Shown: positions 44,844 through 58,860 of the stretch, one piece after another
Position numbering within the stretch: position 1 is the first letter of the stretch
How the letters are laid out: every line of letters begins with the position of its first letter
Assembly: GCA_007449985.2 (NCBI GenBank)
Contig: VIIQ02000149.1
Span: forward strand, 1 to 64,000
Direction of reading: 5' to 3'
From: Desmodesmus armatus
Taxonomy: Eukaryota > Chlorophyta > Chlorophyceae > Sphaeropleales > Scenedesmaceae
DNA: 64,000 nt
Position numbers and translations under genes: made by a program
Notes under the pieces: generated by a model
What the model was told of the DNA's origin: nothing
Seen by the model: the letters and a program-made list of their open reading frames with translations, nothing else
Databases searched by the model: none

Positions 44844-47436
44844 TCACACGTCATACTGGGCCAGCTTGCACAACAGCTGATGCAGCGGCCAGTGCCTCCT
44901 GAGGCATGGCCTGCTGCAGTAGTGCCCTACCCCGCAGCCCCCACACACGCACGCCTTGCCGCTCACCAGCCCCTGCTCGCTGTTCCCGCCAAAAGTCCTG
45001 CAGGTTGGGTTGTTGCAGGCCTCATGGATGGGCAGCGTGCTGAGCCATGAGTTGACCTCCTGCAGCCGATGCAGCAAATCCTCCGCAATGGTGGGACTGC
45101 ACAGCCAGCCCGCTATAGCTAAATCGACGACACTGTGCTCACCACCCGACAGCATGGCAGCAGCTGCCTTCAGCACAGCTGGCTTACTCATCGACCAATC
45201 CCGAAACATAGGCCGGATGTCGGACTGTCGCCACTTCATAAAATCCTGCGCCTCTTCTCCAATCTCCTGCAAAGTGCGGCAACTCTCCGTTATGACGAAA
45301 GACACACCACCCTCCCCCATAGTGTACCGCAGCTCTGCAACGGACTGCAACAGAGGGCCCCAGAGCGGCCAACGGTGCGTTGCCTCGACTACCGTCAGCT
45401 GCACCCCTTGCTCTGCGAGCTGCTGTTTCAGTTGGCGGGAGCTCGCACCGAGGCGGGCACACTCCGGCATGGCAAACGGCATCAACGCATACCGCTCCCA
45501 AACACCCTCCCTCCAGTCGTCCGCTGGCTGCTCGGCTGCATCAGTCGGTACTGGCATGTTGCTGCGTGCTTGCAGCAGCAGCTCAAGGACGAGCATGGCT
45601 GGCTCGACAGCGATGTCAAAAGCATCGCCCAGCAGCATCACTGCCTCAATAGACCCCACCAGACCATACAGCTTCACCCGCTGCTCCCGAACCTCAGACA
45701 GCGATGTCTGCATGCTGCCTGCACTCTGCCCTGCTTGCTGGCCAGTGCTGCGCTGCTGAGGTGGCTTGGGAGCCAGTAGCTGCACGTACGTCTTGAACAG
45801 GACCACCCATAGATCTAGGGCTCGCCCCAGCAGCACCAGCCACGGCAGCAGTGCAGCAGTCCCATCTGCACCCAACCCACAGCTGTGGCAGCTGCTGCTG
45901 GCCGCGCAGCTGGCCTGGCTGCTTGCGGCCCCCGGGGGTGGGCCACCCTGACCCCCATGCTGCTGCTGCTGCTGCACCTGCGAGCTGCTGTTGCTGCCAG
46001 TGCCAGGGCTTCTGCTGCTCGCAGAGCTGCCCGCTGTGGCTCCAACACCCTCACCCCGCTGGGCCGGTGTTGTGGCGAGCAACACCCTGGTCACCAAGCA
46101 AGCAGCAGTGACAGTGAGGTAAGCACCCTGCAGCCACTGCTGCTGATGCTCTGCCAAGTCGCGTCTGGCACCCTCCACAAACATCGCATTCGGGTGTGTG
46201 CTGAACAGCTTGGCAGCACTGAACAGCAGCCCCAGCAGCCGCCGCTGCTGCTTGCTGCCTAGGGGTGTGGTGAGGGCAAGGTATGGCAAACACCCACACT
46301 CCTTATAACCTGTCAGCAGCCTCTCCGCCGCCGCCGCCGCTGCTGCTGCTGGTGCCGCTGTCCCCTCCTGCTGCACACTAGCTGCTGCGGGAGCAGGAAC
46401 TATCGGCCGCAACTCGCCTGGGGGCTTGTTCGTGGGGGCGAGCAGCAGCCGCAGCAGCAACATCAAAGGCTGGTCAACATCCAACACCAGCCTACTGCAG
46501 TGCCAGAGGCCCCTGTACCTCAACAGGGCCTCTAAAACCCCAGCTAGCTGGAACAGCTGCGGCCCGCACTGCTGTAACACACTGACGTCATCTGCTGCTG
46601 CATCAAGCAGCATATGCAGCACCAGGTTGATGTGCTGCAGCAGGGCCGCTACAGCCATAACCACCCGGTTGATTTGCGACGGGCTCTCGAAAAAACCGTA
46701 CCCGTCATACTCGCCGAAAGGACTGCTGCCGCCTGTGCTGTCAGCACTGCTGCTGCTGCTGCCTGCGGCACCGCTGCCGGTGCTGCTGCCGCTGCCGCTG
46801 CTGCCTGCAGCGGCAGCAGTAGTAACAGCAGCGGCAGCAGTAGTTGCAGCAGCGGCAGCAGCAGCAGTGCTGGTCACCAGCTGCAGCTCCTGCACCCTCT
46901 GTGCCAGCAGCAGGCAGTATGCTTGCAGCTGATCTAGCAGCAGAGCGACTGACAGCACCCCACCCTTGGCCCAAGGGTCAACAAGCTGCTTGGCTGACCC
47001 TACAGCTGCTTCCCTGACCCCCAGCTGCTGCTGCTGCTGCTGCATGTAGCCGGTCCAGCTCCACCAAACACTAAGGCACTCTGCTGCTGTGCCTGATGCC
47101 TTCAAAACACACTCCCTGCTTGTAAGCCACTGCCTTTCATGCCTCAACCATGGTGCAGCAGAATCCGCTGGAATCCCCTGAAACATACCCTTGACACGAG
47201 ACCGCACAGCCCAACGCAGCAACAGGCTGCTGAATAGCAGGTGCTGCTGTTTGTGCCAGGGCAGGTGCTGGCCCTTGCTTATGCAGCTGCGCAGACGCGT
47301 TGTCAGCGCGGGCTCGTCTTGCGATTGGGCCTGGTCCCAGCAAGTGGCTAGCCGTGAACGCTGCCTGCATTGGGTGCTCCAAACGTAATCGTACGCCTTG
47401 CACACGTTGGCGAGCAGGTCTGTGACCACCTGCTCA

Positions 47437-47467
<31 letters not shown>

Positions 47468-47621
47468 TGCTGCTACTGGGGTGCAGCTGCTGGGTGCCAT
47501 GGCCCGTGCTGCCCTGCTGCTGCTGCTGGCTGCCGGGGCTGCTGCTAGCCTGCTGCTGTTCGTCCTGCTGGTGCTGGGGTTGGGGTTGGGGTTGGTGGCT
47601 GCCGCACCCAGCCTCAGCCTG

Positions 47622-47679
<58 letters not shown>

Positions 47680-48292
47680 ACACAGGCGAGCCAGAGGAAG
47701 GCCTGTGGGCTGCAGCCCAGTGTGTCGAGCAGGGCTGCAAGGGGCTGCGGCAGCAGCTGACCACACGCCCACTGCTCAGTCACACACACCAGCTGCCAGG
47801 CCGCTGCTGCCACACCCCGACTGCATCACTAGCTGTGTCGCTGCAGCAGGTTCCGTCTGCAGCAGCAGGTACGGCACTGCTTGCTGGTTTGGTGCTGCTG
47901 CTGCTGCTGCCGGCAGCCCCTGCCACACCATCATCTGCATCGCCAGGTGCACCGCCGCTGCAGCTCGCTGCAGAAGCAGCAGAAGCAGTCACTACACCAG
48001 CACTGCTGCTGCCCGCAGCCGCCGCTGCAGCACTCCTGCACAGCCACCGCTGCATTTCCTGCCCCAGCACAGCAGCAGCCGCCGCTGCAAGTAAACTGGG
48101 CAGCATGCATGGCTGGTCCAGCACACCCCGCTGGCACTGCACCTCCTCCTCATACATTCCATACACCTGACCCTCTAGAGGGTCAGACGCAGCAAAGCAC
48201 AATGCTGCCAGCATGTCGAGTGCTGCTAGCCCTGCCTGCAGGACACATTCTGGGGGTGGTGCTGGCTGCTTGCTGCTGTCTTCACCAGCTGC

Positions 48293-48358
<66 letters not shown>

Positions 48359-48721
48359 CTGGTGCTGCAAGACAACCGCGCTGACATCCCGCAGGAGGTC
48401 CAGAGCGCACTCTACCGCTGCTGTCACCCAGCCAATGACGGCAGCGTCCTGGTTCAGCACACACTCGGGCCAGTACCGCAGCAGGGCGCTGCAGGCAGAC
48501 AGCAGCTCCGCATGTGCTAGCATGCAGCTGCGGCAGGGTCGTCCGTCAACACCCTGAACAGGAGCAGCAGCAGTAGCAGCGGCGGCGGCAGCTTGGAGCG
48601 CTTCCCCATCTGCACTGCCTTGCTCTGCCGCTTGTGCCGTCGCTGCTGCTCCCCCTCCTCCTGCTGCTGCTACTGCGGCGGCAGCTGCTGTGCCGTCCAC
48701 CCCTGCTGCCGCACCTGCTGG

Positions 48722-48757
<36 letters not shown>

Positions 48758-48881
48758 GCTGAGGCAGTGACACGTGGAGCTGCCGTAAACCGCGGCAAAG
48801 CATTCTGCGCCCTGTCCAAGGCGACAGCAACTGGCAGCGTGAGCCGCAGCTGCGTCGATGGACCCTTGCAGCTGCTGCAGC

Positions 48882-48944
<63 letters not shown>

Positions 48945-49942
48945 CTCACAGCCAACAGCATGGACTCAATGGCCTCCAGCAGCCCTGATTCCTGCAGCTG
49001 TGCTGGGGCTGTCGAGAGGCAGCCCTTATGGAGGTTCCTGCGGTTGACGCCGGGACTCCGGGTTACGTAATGGGCACGCAGGCAGCCCTCCAGCTCTGCT
49101 AGGAAGCTGACCAATCGGCTGCACATCTGTGCTGCTGTGGAGGCGGCTCCTGAAACTATCACGGTGAGTTTCACTGGGTCTGCTAGGTGCTTCACCATCT
49201 GCATATGCGTCGTTAAGCAGAAACATACAGTACAGTACATGACAGTTTAGTGATTGTGGGGTTGGATCCCAAACCTCAGCACTAGCCAGCGAGCCAAGGG
49301 CTCATGAAGGGGAAGGTTGATTCAAGCGGTTGCAGCAGGATTCTGGTTGATATGAAGGTGCGCCCACCCTGCCGAATAGCGACAGAGCAGCAGCCCAAGG
49401 ACTACCCTGCCAGGCGGACAGCCGTCCCACAAGAAGCCAATGCATGTGCAGCAACAGCAGTCAAGGCTGACAAGACCTGTGTCAAAGCCTGAAGTATGCT
49501 GACAAGTGCTTAGTTGCCTTGTTGCTGTGGTTTTAAGCATAGGCACTAGTTGTGGAGCACACAGGGGCAAGATAGTAGCAGAATGAAGGGCAAACCCACT
49601 CCAAGCCACTGGTTGGCATCCACCTGCTGATTGGGACTCTTCTGAGAGATGTTGCAGAAGCAGGACGCTTGTGGGGGCAGGTGGTGGGTTCACCTGATAG
49701 CACTGCAGAATGATATGGGTTCATGAGAGACACATGTCCCCACTTGGGCCATACCTTGGTTACTAGCTGCGTTTTCGCCCACCGCCAGGCATTGTCTGGT
49801 CCTGCTTCTGTTAGCTGTGCTCTGCAATAATTCAGTTTGTCTCTGAACACGCCTTCGTGGAAACCAGTGCCATTCAGCCATTGCAGTATGTCTTCTGATA
49901 CTATGATGGCCACAGATGCATCCTCTGCCTCGCTTGGAACCC

Positions 49943-50009
<67 letters not shown>

Positions 50010-50063
50010 CAGCACCTGCTCCTGTTGCACCTGCTGCAGTGCAGGCCCCCCAGGAGACTCCAT
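44844..50063 (-). CDS. Large MYND-type zinc-finger protein
   Basis: Three exons (minus): 50063-49755, 49198-47929 and 47806-44844, total 4542 nt or about 1513 aa. The first intron is phase 0 (GTATGG to ATGCAG). The second is inferred: GT at 47928 and AG at 47807, 122 nt, needed because the frame changes here. Both sites sit in a GTGTGGCAG direct repeat, so a one-base frameshift is the alternative. Long CTG/CAG runs give poly-Gln (exons 1-3) and poly-Ala/Ser. The C-terminus is a MYND finger: CNNPTC, CVCGGC, HYCSRPC and HWPLHQLLC supply the Cys/His ligands, typical of protein-protein adaptor domains. The large Ala/Leu-rich middle part is unrecognised. Such long MYND proteins with homopolymeric tracts occur in volvocine and related algae; the function is unknown. 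Confidence 0.8.
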
Positions 50064-51970
50064 TGACTTTGAAAAAGTATGCAGGCTCTTTCACGAAGCA
50101 ACACGACCTGAAAGGGAAAGAGTGGTCACACCTGGCACAGAAGAAGGGGCACTTTTGAGGAAGGCACTAGGAGCAGTACTGCTGAGCGGGGCAGCGTATC
50201 GCAGCCGGCGCATCTTCAGCAAAGCTACGTCACGAGTATGCTAATGATCGCCACTAACAGCTAATAGCTACTAGTAAGTCGGACTCCCTTGTTGCGGTTC
50301 TGTTACTGTACCGGTACCTCCTCCCCCTGATCACGTTGACTTTTTATTGCTGTTTCTCTCAGTGTGTTGGATCATCAAGGCATCCTGAACCTTGTAACAG
50401 GGAGGGACAGACGGTGCACATGTGCATGGTCCATCATGACATGGCATGCTTGCACCACACAACCACAGTGCCAGTGTGCGGTACCTGGCAGGTGCTTGTA
50501 GCATGATTACTGCCATGTGCAACTACAATGGCAACAAGACCTGTGCCCACGTGTCCACATGCAAGGATGGCAAGAAGTTCAAGAGTGCTGCCAAGCTGTC
50601 CTGCAGCATGCTGCGCAGCGGCATGCACAACATGCGCCGGAGTGCCCAACGCGATCAATAATACATAGAAAGGCCTGGAGAGCTGGATGGTGTGCCGCAA
50701 TAATCCACGTTTACGTGCCGGTCATGACCATGAACATGCACTGATCAGTGCGTCCGAACTGCTGCCCCGTGTTGTCTCATGTACACGCGTAAACAGACCC
50801 GGATGGAGCGGTTACCAGTCGAATTATTTGGGGTGGCTCCTGTGGTGTTGTGATCAGTGGGTTGCAAGGTGTGGAGGTGCCTGCCTGCTTGCAGAGCCCG
50901 GCTGCTACAACTACCACGTGGTGTCTGCAATGTGCATGATGCTGCCTGTACGTTGAAGCGGCTTACAAAGTGCATGCGGGGCCTGCACAGTGGTAGTTTC
51001 CGATGCCATGTCATAACAACTGTTACAAAAACCGCCACTCTTGAACAAGGCATCGGATGCCCCTGGTGAGCATTGATCTGTCATCAGAGCATACATGTTC
51101 CAGTTTTAGCCCCCGTTTATTTTTCGTTCAGGTGACTGCACGTAAAACACGTTTTCGGAACTGGACGCCTGCTGCACACATCGGAATTTGAAGGCCCTTT
51201 GACGTTGTAGATTCCAAAAAGCCTTCCCTTCAGTACATGCAGATCCATGGCGTGCATTTGTTACAGCAACTGTCACGATTTTGGACAGCACTCTGCCCGC
51301 ATCTGGGGCACGAAAGGCTGCAACAGCAGTATTTCAAAGCATTTGGTGCATGCAGTGTTAGCAGAGTGCTGCTGCACACTGCGATCAGTTGTCAGCTGCC
51401 CTCCTCGCTGCACGCAGCTACGATTTTGTCAGAGAACATTGTAGTCTGACTGATTTGGATCTCGAATCCTGAGTTACAGGCGGATACAGGCCCCACAGGA
51501 AAATCGTGATGGATTTGTTTTTTTTGCTCATGTTCAGATTGTACTGGTAACCGTAACAATGGTCAGGGTGATATCAAACCGCTTGCCTACAGTCCTCAGT
51601 AAGCATAACGAAGGGTGCCCATCGGCAGCGTTTCAATGCCTGTTGTCAACGGTCAACCGCAACTGCTGATTACGTGAAGCCATGGATGGGGAGTGCTTTT
51701 TCCCTTTGCTCACCCGTTATGACAGGATTTACGTTTTCAGCCTATCTGTGTCTGCAAGTCTGTCGCAAAACCTGCCGAACTGTGCCAGGGACCCCAGCAG
51801 CAGTCGTGATCAGTTGATGAACTAGGTTGCCTGGTGGCACCTATCTGCTGGGTGGGTGCACCTGCGTGACCTTGGATCGATGAGTCTGTACTTCAGCTTC
51901 TCGTATGCTGCCACCACCACTCCTGACAAATGCTCCCTTTTGCTCACCTGTCTAGGACCATCCTGTCACC
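50064..51970 (+). other. Spacer with one coding-like short frame
   Basis: The upstream region of the MYND gene (minus) and of the leucine-rich gene (plus). One short frame, 50446-50661 (71 aa), has marked C/G third positions over its second half (CNYNGNKTCAHVSTC, KDGKKFKSAAKLSCSM) and ends in TAA. It may be a small Cys-containing protein or a terminal exon. No homology is recognised. The rest shows nothing supported. Confidence 0.35.
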
Positions 51971-54900
51971 ATGACTCACCAAACCGGCAGCCCGCTGCTG
52001 CAGTGCCTGGAAAAGCTCAACGACGATGTTTGGGAGCAGGTCCTTCTCCCAAAGCTGCAGCAGCAGGGCAGTGCAGCCGCAGTTGCCCTCTCCTGCACGC
52101 AGCTGCGCAGGCTGTGCCAGCACAGCGTAGACACCCTCCATCTGGTCGAGATGCCAAGCAGCTCCACCAGCGCACAGCAACTGGCCTGCCATGCAGCAGC
52201 ATTAGCCTCACACTTCCCCAACTGCAGGACAGTGTACCTGTCCGCACATGATGAGACCTGCTACTGGCAGCTGCCGGTGGTGCTGCCGCTGCTGGGCAGG
52301 TGAGCTGCTGATTGGGCACGAGTGGGGCGCTAGCAGGGATGCTGGAACTTGGGGTTTCAGAACGTGCTGATGGCTGCTTGCTCCGCGTAGTACACACTAT
52401 TTCAGTAGTTTGCGACACAGAAGGCTGTGCGCACATCCGCACACCCTCTGGACAGTAGCCATTGTGTTGTGCTTGTGTCACTTAAGCTGCCAGCAGGCAT
52501 GTTGGATGAGTGATGTACACCCTACCATGATATGAGAAAAATACCTTAAAGGAAACATCACATGGTTGCACGCTGTAACACTGGTCCTGCCAGTGCCATA
52601 TACTTGAGAGGACCTGCAACTCCTGCATGCTCACTGCACACACCAGCACACCAGCACATCCATACGTGTGACAGCTGCACTGCATTGGCAGTTTTGAAGC
52701 TCACTCGCACCTGCAGGCAATGCCATCAGGTGTAAGGTGCGACTGACAAAAGCGCAGCCGCTCAATACAAAGTCCTGTGCTGTCTGGCTGCTGTTGGTGC
52801 ACCGACCTTGTGCTGAAACAGACTCACCAAGCTCGACACTGTCGGGTTAGAGCTGCGTGGTGATGACCGGCCCCTCCCTGGCGCCATGCTGCTGGGCATC
52901 CTGCGCACAGCATTGACGGGACTGCAGCACCTGTTTCTGGGTCTGGGGTCGAGCCAGGACTGGACAGAGGCACCCTACTGCTGGGAGCACCTGGCAGAGT
53001 TCACACACCTCAAGACCCTCTCAGTGGAGTGCCGGCAGGTAAGTGTGGCTGGGCATGACTTTGGTGCTGAAGCTGGCAGATGCAGGTGTATCTAGATAGT
53101 CCCATGTACATCAACTTGCACAACGCTGTCAATGTGACCAACTGCAGGACGGAGTCATTCACCCACAACTGGGGATGTCACGCACATAATCCCGGCATCA
53201 CACCTGACGTGTGCAGCTCCTACGCACATCGGCTCAGCAAGACGGCTCACAAACAACTCACACTTGATTCACAGTACCTACAGTTCAGACAAGTCTATTG
53301 TGCATTACTCTGGTGGCGAGTGTGTGGCACACTTGGGGTTGTTTGAGCAACACAAGGTGCAAACCATTCCGAGCTCTGTGAGCCACTCAGCTACAGGTGC
53401 AACATGTAGCTGTGTATGCACAAGCTATGCGGCACATGTTGTCAAGAGCACGAATAGCATGGTCTGGTTGCCTGCTGGCAGAGTTAGCCATTGCACTGTG
53501 CCTGACTGTTTGCTAGGCAATGGACATCACCAGCACTGCCAGTACAGCGTTGACTCGTGTGACCCGTTGTGACCAACCTTGAGGGCAGCAATAGCCTTTC
53601 CATCTCTAGTTCTGGAACTTCCACTGTTGCACAGTTTGTACTATTGGGGTTTACGGTTAGGGGCATCAAGATCAGTGGCAGTCTTATGGTCTAGTGTCCT
53701 CTGCTTTGGTGATCATAAGGGCAGCGTTGTGATTCATGCACTTCAAATCACACAAAAGTCACACCTGTAGCTATGAAGCTCATGAGCTCATGCCAGCCAT
53801 TCACGGATCTTACGGAGATAGCAAAACAAAATAGAAGGAACACAGTACTGAGCACTTGCCGTGTGGGTGATGCTGCTTCGTGGATGCAGGCAGAGGCGCC
53901 GTTCAGCTGCGAACACTTGTCGGTGCTGGGAAACCTCAGCACCTTGGAGGAGCTCGTAGTACATATCCCAGATCCCCAAGCAGTCTTGGATGTGCCTGCC
54001 AGTGCGGCGCCGCAGCCAGAAGTGCCACAGCTGTATGGCTGGTTGGGGTCCCTCTCAGCACTGACACGCCTTGTGATGTCACTCCCAACTGTCAGCGGCT
54101 TGTCCACCATCGGCGGGTGCACCAGCTTGTGCGATTTGGTCTTGTTGGGGGCAGTGGGACCCGGGCCCCAGCTGCAGCTTGGGCAAGCTGAGTGGGACGC
54201 GCTAGGGCAGCTCACTAAGCTCACAGTGCTGGACGCGGCCATGGGCTTTCAAGCTGCGGCGGCTGTGGCAGAGGCGTGCAATGCAGCGCTGTCACGGATG
54301 GGAGCTCTTGTGTCGGTTGGGGGTCCCTTGTGGACAGAAGACACTCTGCAGATATTGAGCCAGCTGCCATGCTTACATCACAGCAGGGGTTGCTGGGGCA
54401 CGCATCAGCTTGACAATGCTGCACCACTGAGAGCACGTGATCCCATTTGTGCACATGTCACTGCCTTGGAGGTGTTGGGTGGGGATGCGCCGTTTCGGGC
54501 CTTCCCCAACCTACTGAAGATATCTTTGTGGAGCCACACCACCCTGCTGTCCTTGGACGCTTTGGCTGCTTTGTTGCAGCATAATCCAAAGGTGCAGGAG
54601 ATGTGGGTGAGCCACGAGTCCTTGCCCAGCGTGCGTCCCTTCACTCTAGACAACACCACTCCTGTCTCACAGCGTATTGCAGCTATCAAGTCCTTGTCAC
54701 GGCTTGAGCAACTGTCTGTGCTGGGTTGGAAGCCGTCTGTGGATGCGGAGGTGGCGGCGCTAGTTGCAGCTATCGAGCCGCTGGCAAAGCCGAAGCATGT
54801 TGCCATGGTGCTGGAAAGCGGCAGCCAAGTGTCGTGTGTCGGCCTGTTGCACCTGGCTCGTCTTGCTCAGGTTGAGAAGCTGCAGATTCTTTGGAATGAC

Positions 54901-55089
54901 GACACACAACTGCCTGATGTCGCAGGAGCGACTGCTCTGTTGAGCATGTTGTGTCATGTATCCTTTGTGGAAATGTTGGCAGCTGGCCCGCAAGTTGAGT
55001 TTCGCATGTTGGGTGCCCGGGGTTTGTGTGAACAACAGGGGCTGCCACTGCCCCATGACCTCAACATCATGAGGCTGGAGCGCCACTAG
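51971..55089 (+). CDS. F-box-like / leucine-rich protein, copy 1
   Basis: Exons 51971-52299 (329 nt), 52822-53038 (217 nt) and 53890-55089; 581 aa. The N-terminus LLQCLEKLNDDVWEQVLLPK then AAVALSCTQLRRLC resembles an F-box (hydrophobic core, then V.L.C..LR). The rest has irregular leucine-rich segments such as LSALTRLVMSLPTVSGL, LGQLTKLTVLDAA and LSRLEQLSVLG. A role as a substrate-recognition subunit of an SCF-type ubiquitin ligase is inference from that layout. A possible upstream splice acceptor (CTGTCTAG at about 51956) suggests a 5' micro-exon as in copy 3; if so the start is earlier. Phases are identical to those of the other copies. Confidence 0.75.
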
Positions 55090-56495
55090 CACGCAAGCAT
55101 TGCAGCCCTTGAGGGATATATGTTCTGTTGGGTGGGTCCGAGGTTTTTCTAGCGGTGGTTAGCACAACTCGTGCTCGGAGCACTGCTGCTTTTCAGGCGT
55201 ATACGGCTGCATGGCCACGCATGGAGTTTGATGGGATCAGTTGATTTGGAACTGTGACGACATGGCTTTATCGGCATGACGGATGGCTCCTATGGTCAGG
55301 TGCACGTGTGAGACACCGAGCAAAAGTTATACTGACCATCATGGTGCAATGTATCATGCTGTGTATCAGGCAGTGCATTGTAGGTTGGTCGAGGCAGCAT
55401 GGTAGCAGCAAGCAGAGCGTTTGGACATAGTGACCATGTCCAGGTCACTAAAAGATCTACACTGAAAGTGTATGCTTCCTTCTAGTTTTACGTAGACAAA
55501 GACATTGAAAATGCTCTTCATACAGCATGCAAGCTCACGCAGCCTATCAACCAACGTGTTGGCGGCTGCTGTTGGCATCCATCAAAACAAGACATCTAAC
55601 ACATGCAATCTTGGCTGGACACAGTTGCAGTCAGTGGAAAGGCGTCGGCACGCCAATGCGTCACACACCAGTGCACCAGTATGATGCATTGCGTGTCATG
55701 AAGACGGCAACAACATCACATCATCACTTTACATGCACGCATGGGTAACAACGCAGGCCCCTTGGCCATCTTGCCTAGTTGCAGAGCACCGACGCCGGGT
55801 ACGGCACCACTTGTTTGCAACATGCCCACAGCACAGCCATGGTCAAAGGGGCTGCACACAACGCCACACCTCAACTTGAGGTGTATCGTACATTGCTTGT
55901 CAGGTCTGTAAGTGGTGGAGGCCCACCGCTTGTCCCCCAGTTCTGCCCAACGTTCAAGAATCCCCTCAACTCAATGACACAACTCCACAAGACACCACAA
56001 ACACAGTCATGCAGCTTCCCTGGCTGGCCGCAGGGTTCAACCCTGTGACGTTTACAACCTGCATGGCTGGCTGTGCCGTAGGCGCCAGTAGTCGCAGGGC
56101 GGTGCCATGCCAAGGGCGCTTGCTGAACATGGAACGGCAATCGTTATGCTGGGGCGACACACTTCAGCGAGCCAGAGCAACATAGCAACTTTATAATACT
56201 GCAATAAACCACCAGCACAAAGACCAACCATGACACATGTGCACATGATACAAGTGCAGGGACACAGGGGCAAGGCATGGAGAGAATTTCAACTCATGTT
56301 GTTGAAGCTGCCAGGGACAAACACAACTTGAAGGGATAGGCATGCACGTGCACCCTCTGGTGAACTGACGGCATGTGTCCGCCCAAACTACTGCGGTGGC
56401 CACACACTTGAATGACAAGCAAGTATGCTCATGGCCAAAACAACACTATTGCAGTGACAGCTGGGTCCCACCACCCTACCGAGCCCAACACCTTG
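55090..56495. other. Tail-to-tail spacer between copies 1 and 2
   Basis: Convergent 3' ends of the two leucine-rich genes. No gene, RNA or strong repeat was recognised. Confidence 0.5.
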
Positions 56496-58860
56496 CTACT
56501 GGGCCTGGAGCCTCTTTATCACAAGCTCCTGAGGCACCGGCAGGCCTTGCTCGTCACACAACCTCCGGGCTTTTGCCATACGCCCTTGGCCACGAGGGCC
56601 AGCCACTAGCACCTCCATGCAACGCACACGACACAACACACTCAGCAGACCAGTTGCCCCTGCAACATCAGGAAGCCGGGTCTCGTCAATCCACGACAAC
56701 TGCAGCTTTTCAACCTGAGCAAGGCGAGCCAGGTGCAATAGGCCCACACAAGACACCCTGCTGCCCATTTCAACCACTACTGCGACGTGCTTCAGCCCTG
56801 AGAGCCGCTCAACAGCAGCAACCAGCGCCGCCACCTCTGCATCCACAGAGGGCTTCCAACCCAGCACAGACAGGTGCTCAAGCTGCGACAAGGACGCCAT
56901 GGCTGCGATGCGCTCAGGGAGAGGAGTGGCGTCATCAAGAGTGAAGGGTGGGTGCAAGCTTGGAGCTAACTCATGCCCCACCCACATCTCCTGCAATGTT
57001 GGGCAGTGCTGTGGCAAAGCAGCCAAAGCTTCCAGGGTAAGCAGTGTAGTGCTGCTCCACAAAGAAATCTTCCGCAGGTTGGGGAAGGCCCGGAAGGGCG
57101 CATCCCCACCCAGCACCTCCAAGGCAGTGACCCGTGCGCATGTAGGGTCCAATGCTCTCGGTAGGGCTGCATTACCAAGCTGGCCCTCACCCCAGCCACC
57201 CCTGATTTCTTCCAAGCGGGGCAGCTGGCTCAGCACTTGCAAAGTGTCTTCCGTCCAGAAGGGACCCCACAACGACACAAGCGCACCCATCCGCGACACA
57301 GCTGCGGTGCATGCATCTGACACTGCTGTGGCTTCAAAGCCATGGGACACGTCCAGCGCCGTGAGCTTAGTGAGCTGCCCTAGAGCATCCCACTCAGCTT
57401 GCCCAAGCTGCAGCCAGGGCCCTTGCCCCACTGCCCCTTGCAAACTTAGATGGCACAAGCTGGTGCAGGCGCTGATGCTGGGCACACCATTGACAGTTGG
57501 GACTGACAGCACAAGACGAGTCAGTGCTGACAGAGAACTCAGCCAGCCATACAGGTGTGGTGCATTGTCAGGCGCATGCAGGACCGCTCCGCCGCCTGTG
57601 ATTTGCACTGCGAGCTGCTCCAAGTTGCCAAGCTTCCCCAGCACCGACAAGTGCTCACAATTGAACGGCTTCTCTACCTACAGCCACACAGCAGCACCCA
57701 TACGGCATGTGCATGCATCATTGAGGGGAGGACGAATGCACCACAAATTCACGAAAATGCATCAGATGTTGAGGCCAGAGTTTCTGCAGCAACAAAAACC
57801 AGTGTCAAGCAGCGGAGGGGTCAAGCAGCGGAGGGCTGCTGTTCAGGACTACCACAGCTGCACCTGTCAGGCCAGCACCAAGCCCGTGCCCTGCCACACC
57901 TACCTTTTTCCACTCCACAGTGAGGGTCTTGAGGTGTGTGAACTCTGCCAGCCGCTCCCAACAGTAGGGTGCCTCTGTCCAGTCCTGGCGCGATCCCAGA
58001 CCAAGGAACAGGTGCTGCAGTCCCGTCAATGCTGTGCGCAAGCTGCCCAGCAGCATAGCGGCCGGGAGGGGCCGGTTGTCATGACGTAAGTCCAGATTAA
58101 TAAAGTCGAGCTTGGGTAGCCTGTTCACGACATGCACACACCCACGGCAGCCACACAACATGATAGTCAAGGGTGCATGCACTGAACAGAATGCGCAGGC
58201 CTGCCCAGCAGCTCGGGCATCAGCAGCTCGGGCATCAGCACGACCAGTCCTGCCGCAGTGAGGGCACGGTGTGCATGTCGCTGACGATAGTGTTGGTGTG
58301 AAAGCAGCACCACAACGTGTATCATCATCATGTTGAGTACGATGGTGCGCACACCCCTGTCCGTTCTGCTCCCCTACACTCACAAAGTATGCAATAGGCC
58401 AGCATGCAGCTTGCATTCAGCAATGCAGCAGGACCACAGACTGTGAGTACTTGGATGATTAATAAGGTGCATGCACCTTCAAAATTCACACCTTACTTCA
58501 GCATGGGCTGGTTCCCCACGCCACAACTCACCTGCCTAGCAGCGGCAGCACCACCGGAAGCTGCCAATACGAGGTCTCATCGTATGCGCACAGATACACT
58601 GTATTGCAGTTGGGGAAGTGGGTGGCTGCTGCTGCTGCATGGTCGGCCGCCTGCTGTGCGCTGATGGAGCTGTTCGGCATGGTCAAAAGATTCAGAGTGA
58701 GTTTGCTGTGCTGGCACAGCCTGCGGAGCTGGGTGCAGGAGAGGGCGACTGCGGCTGCACTGCCATGCTGCAGCAGCATGGGAAGAAGAACCTGCTCCCA
58801 GACATCGTCATTTAGCTTTTCCAGGCACTGAAGCAGCGGGCTGCCGGTTTTGTGAGTCAT
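56496..58860 (-). CDS. F-box-like / leucine-rich protein, copy 2 (inverted)
   Basis: Exons (minus) 58860-58532 (329 nt), 58120-57904 (217 nt) and 57677-56496; 575 aa. Exons 1 and 2 have exactly the lengths of copy 1 and the same phases. The protein is closely similar: LLQCLEKLNDDVWEQVLLP and LGQAEWDALGQLTKLTALDV recur. A possible acceptor (TGTCCAG) just upstream of the ATG hints at an earlier exon. It lies convergent with copy 1 and divergent from copy 3. Confidence 0.8.

Noticed and set aside
47370..48170. Plus-strand Leu-rich open frame across the MYND gene
   Set aside because: Mirror of CAG/CTG tracts in the minus-strand gene; no domain and wrong strand.
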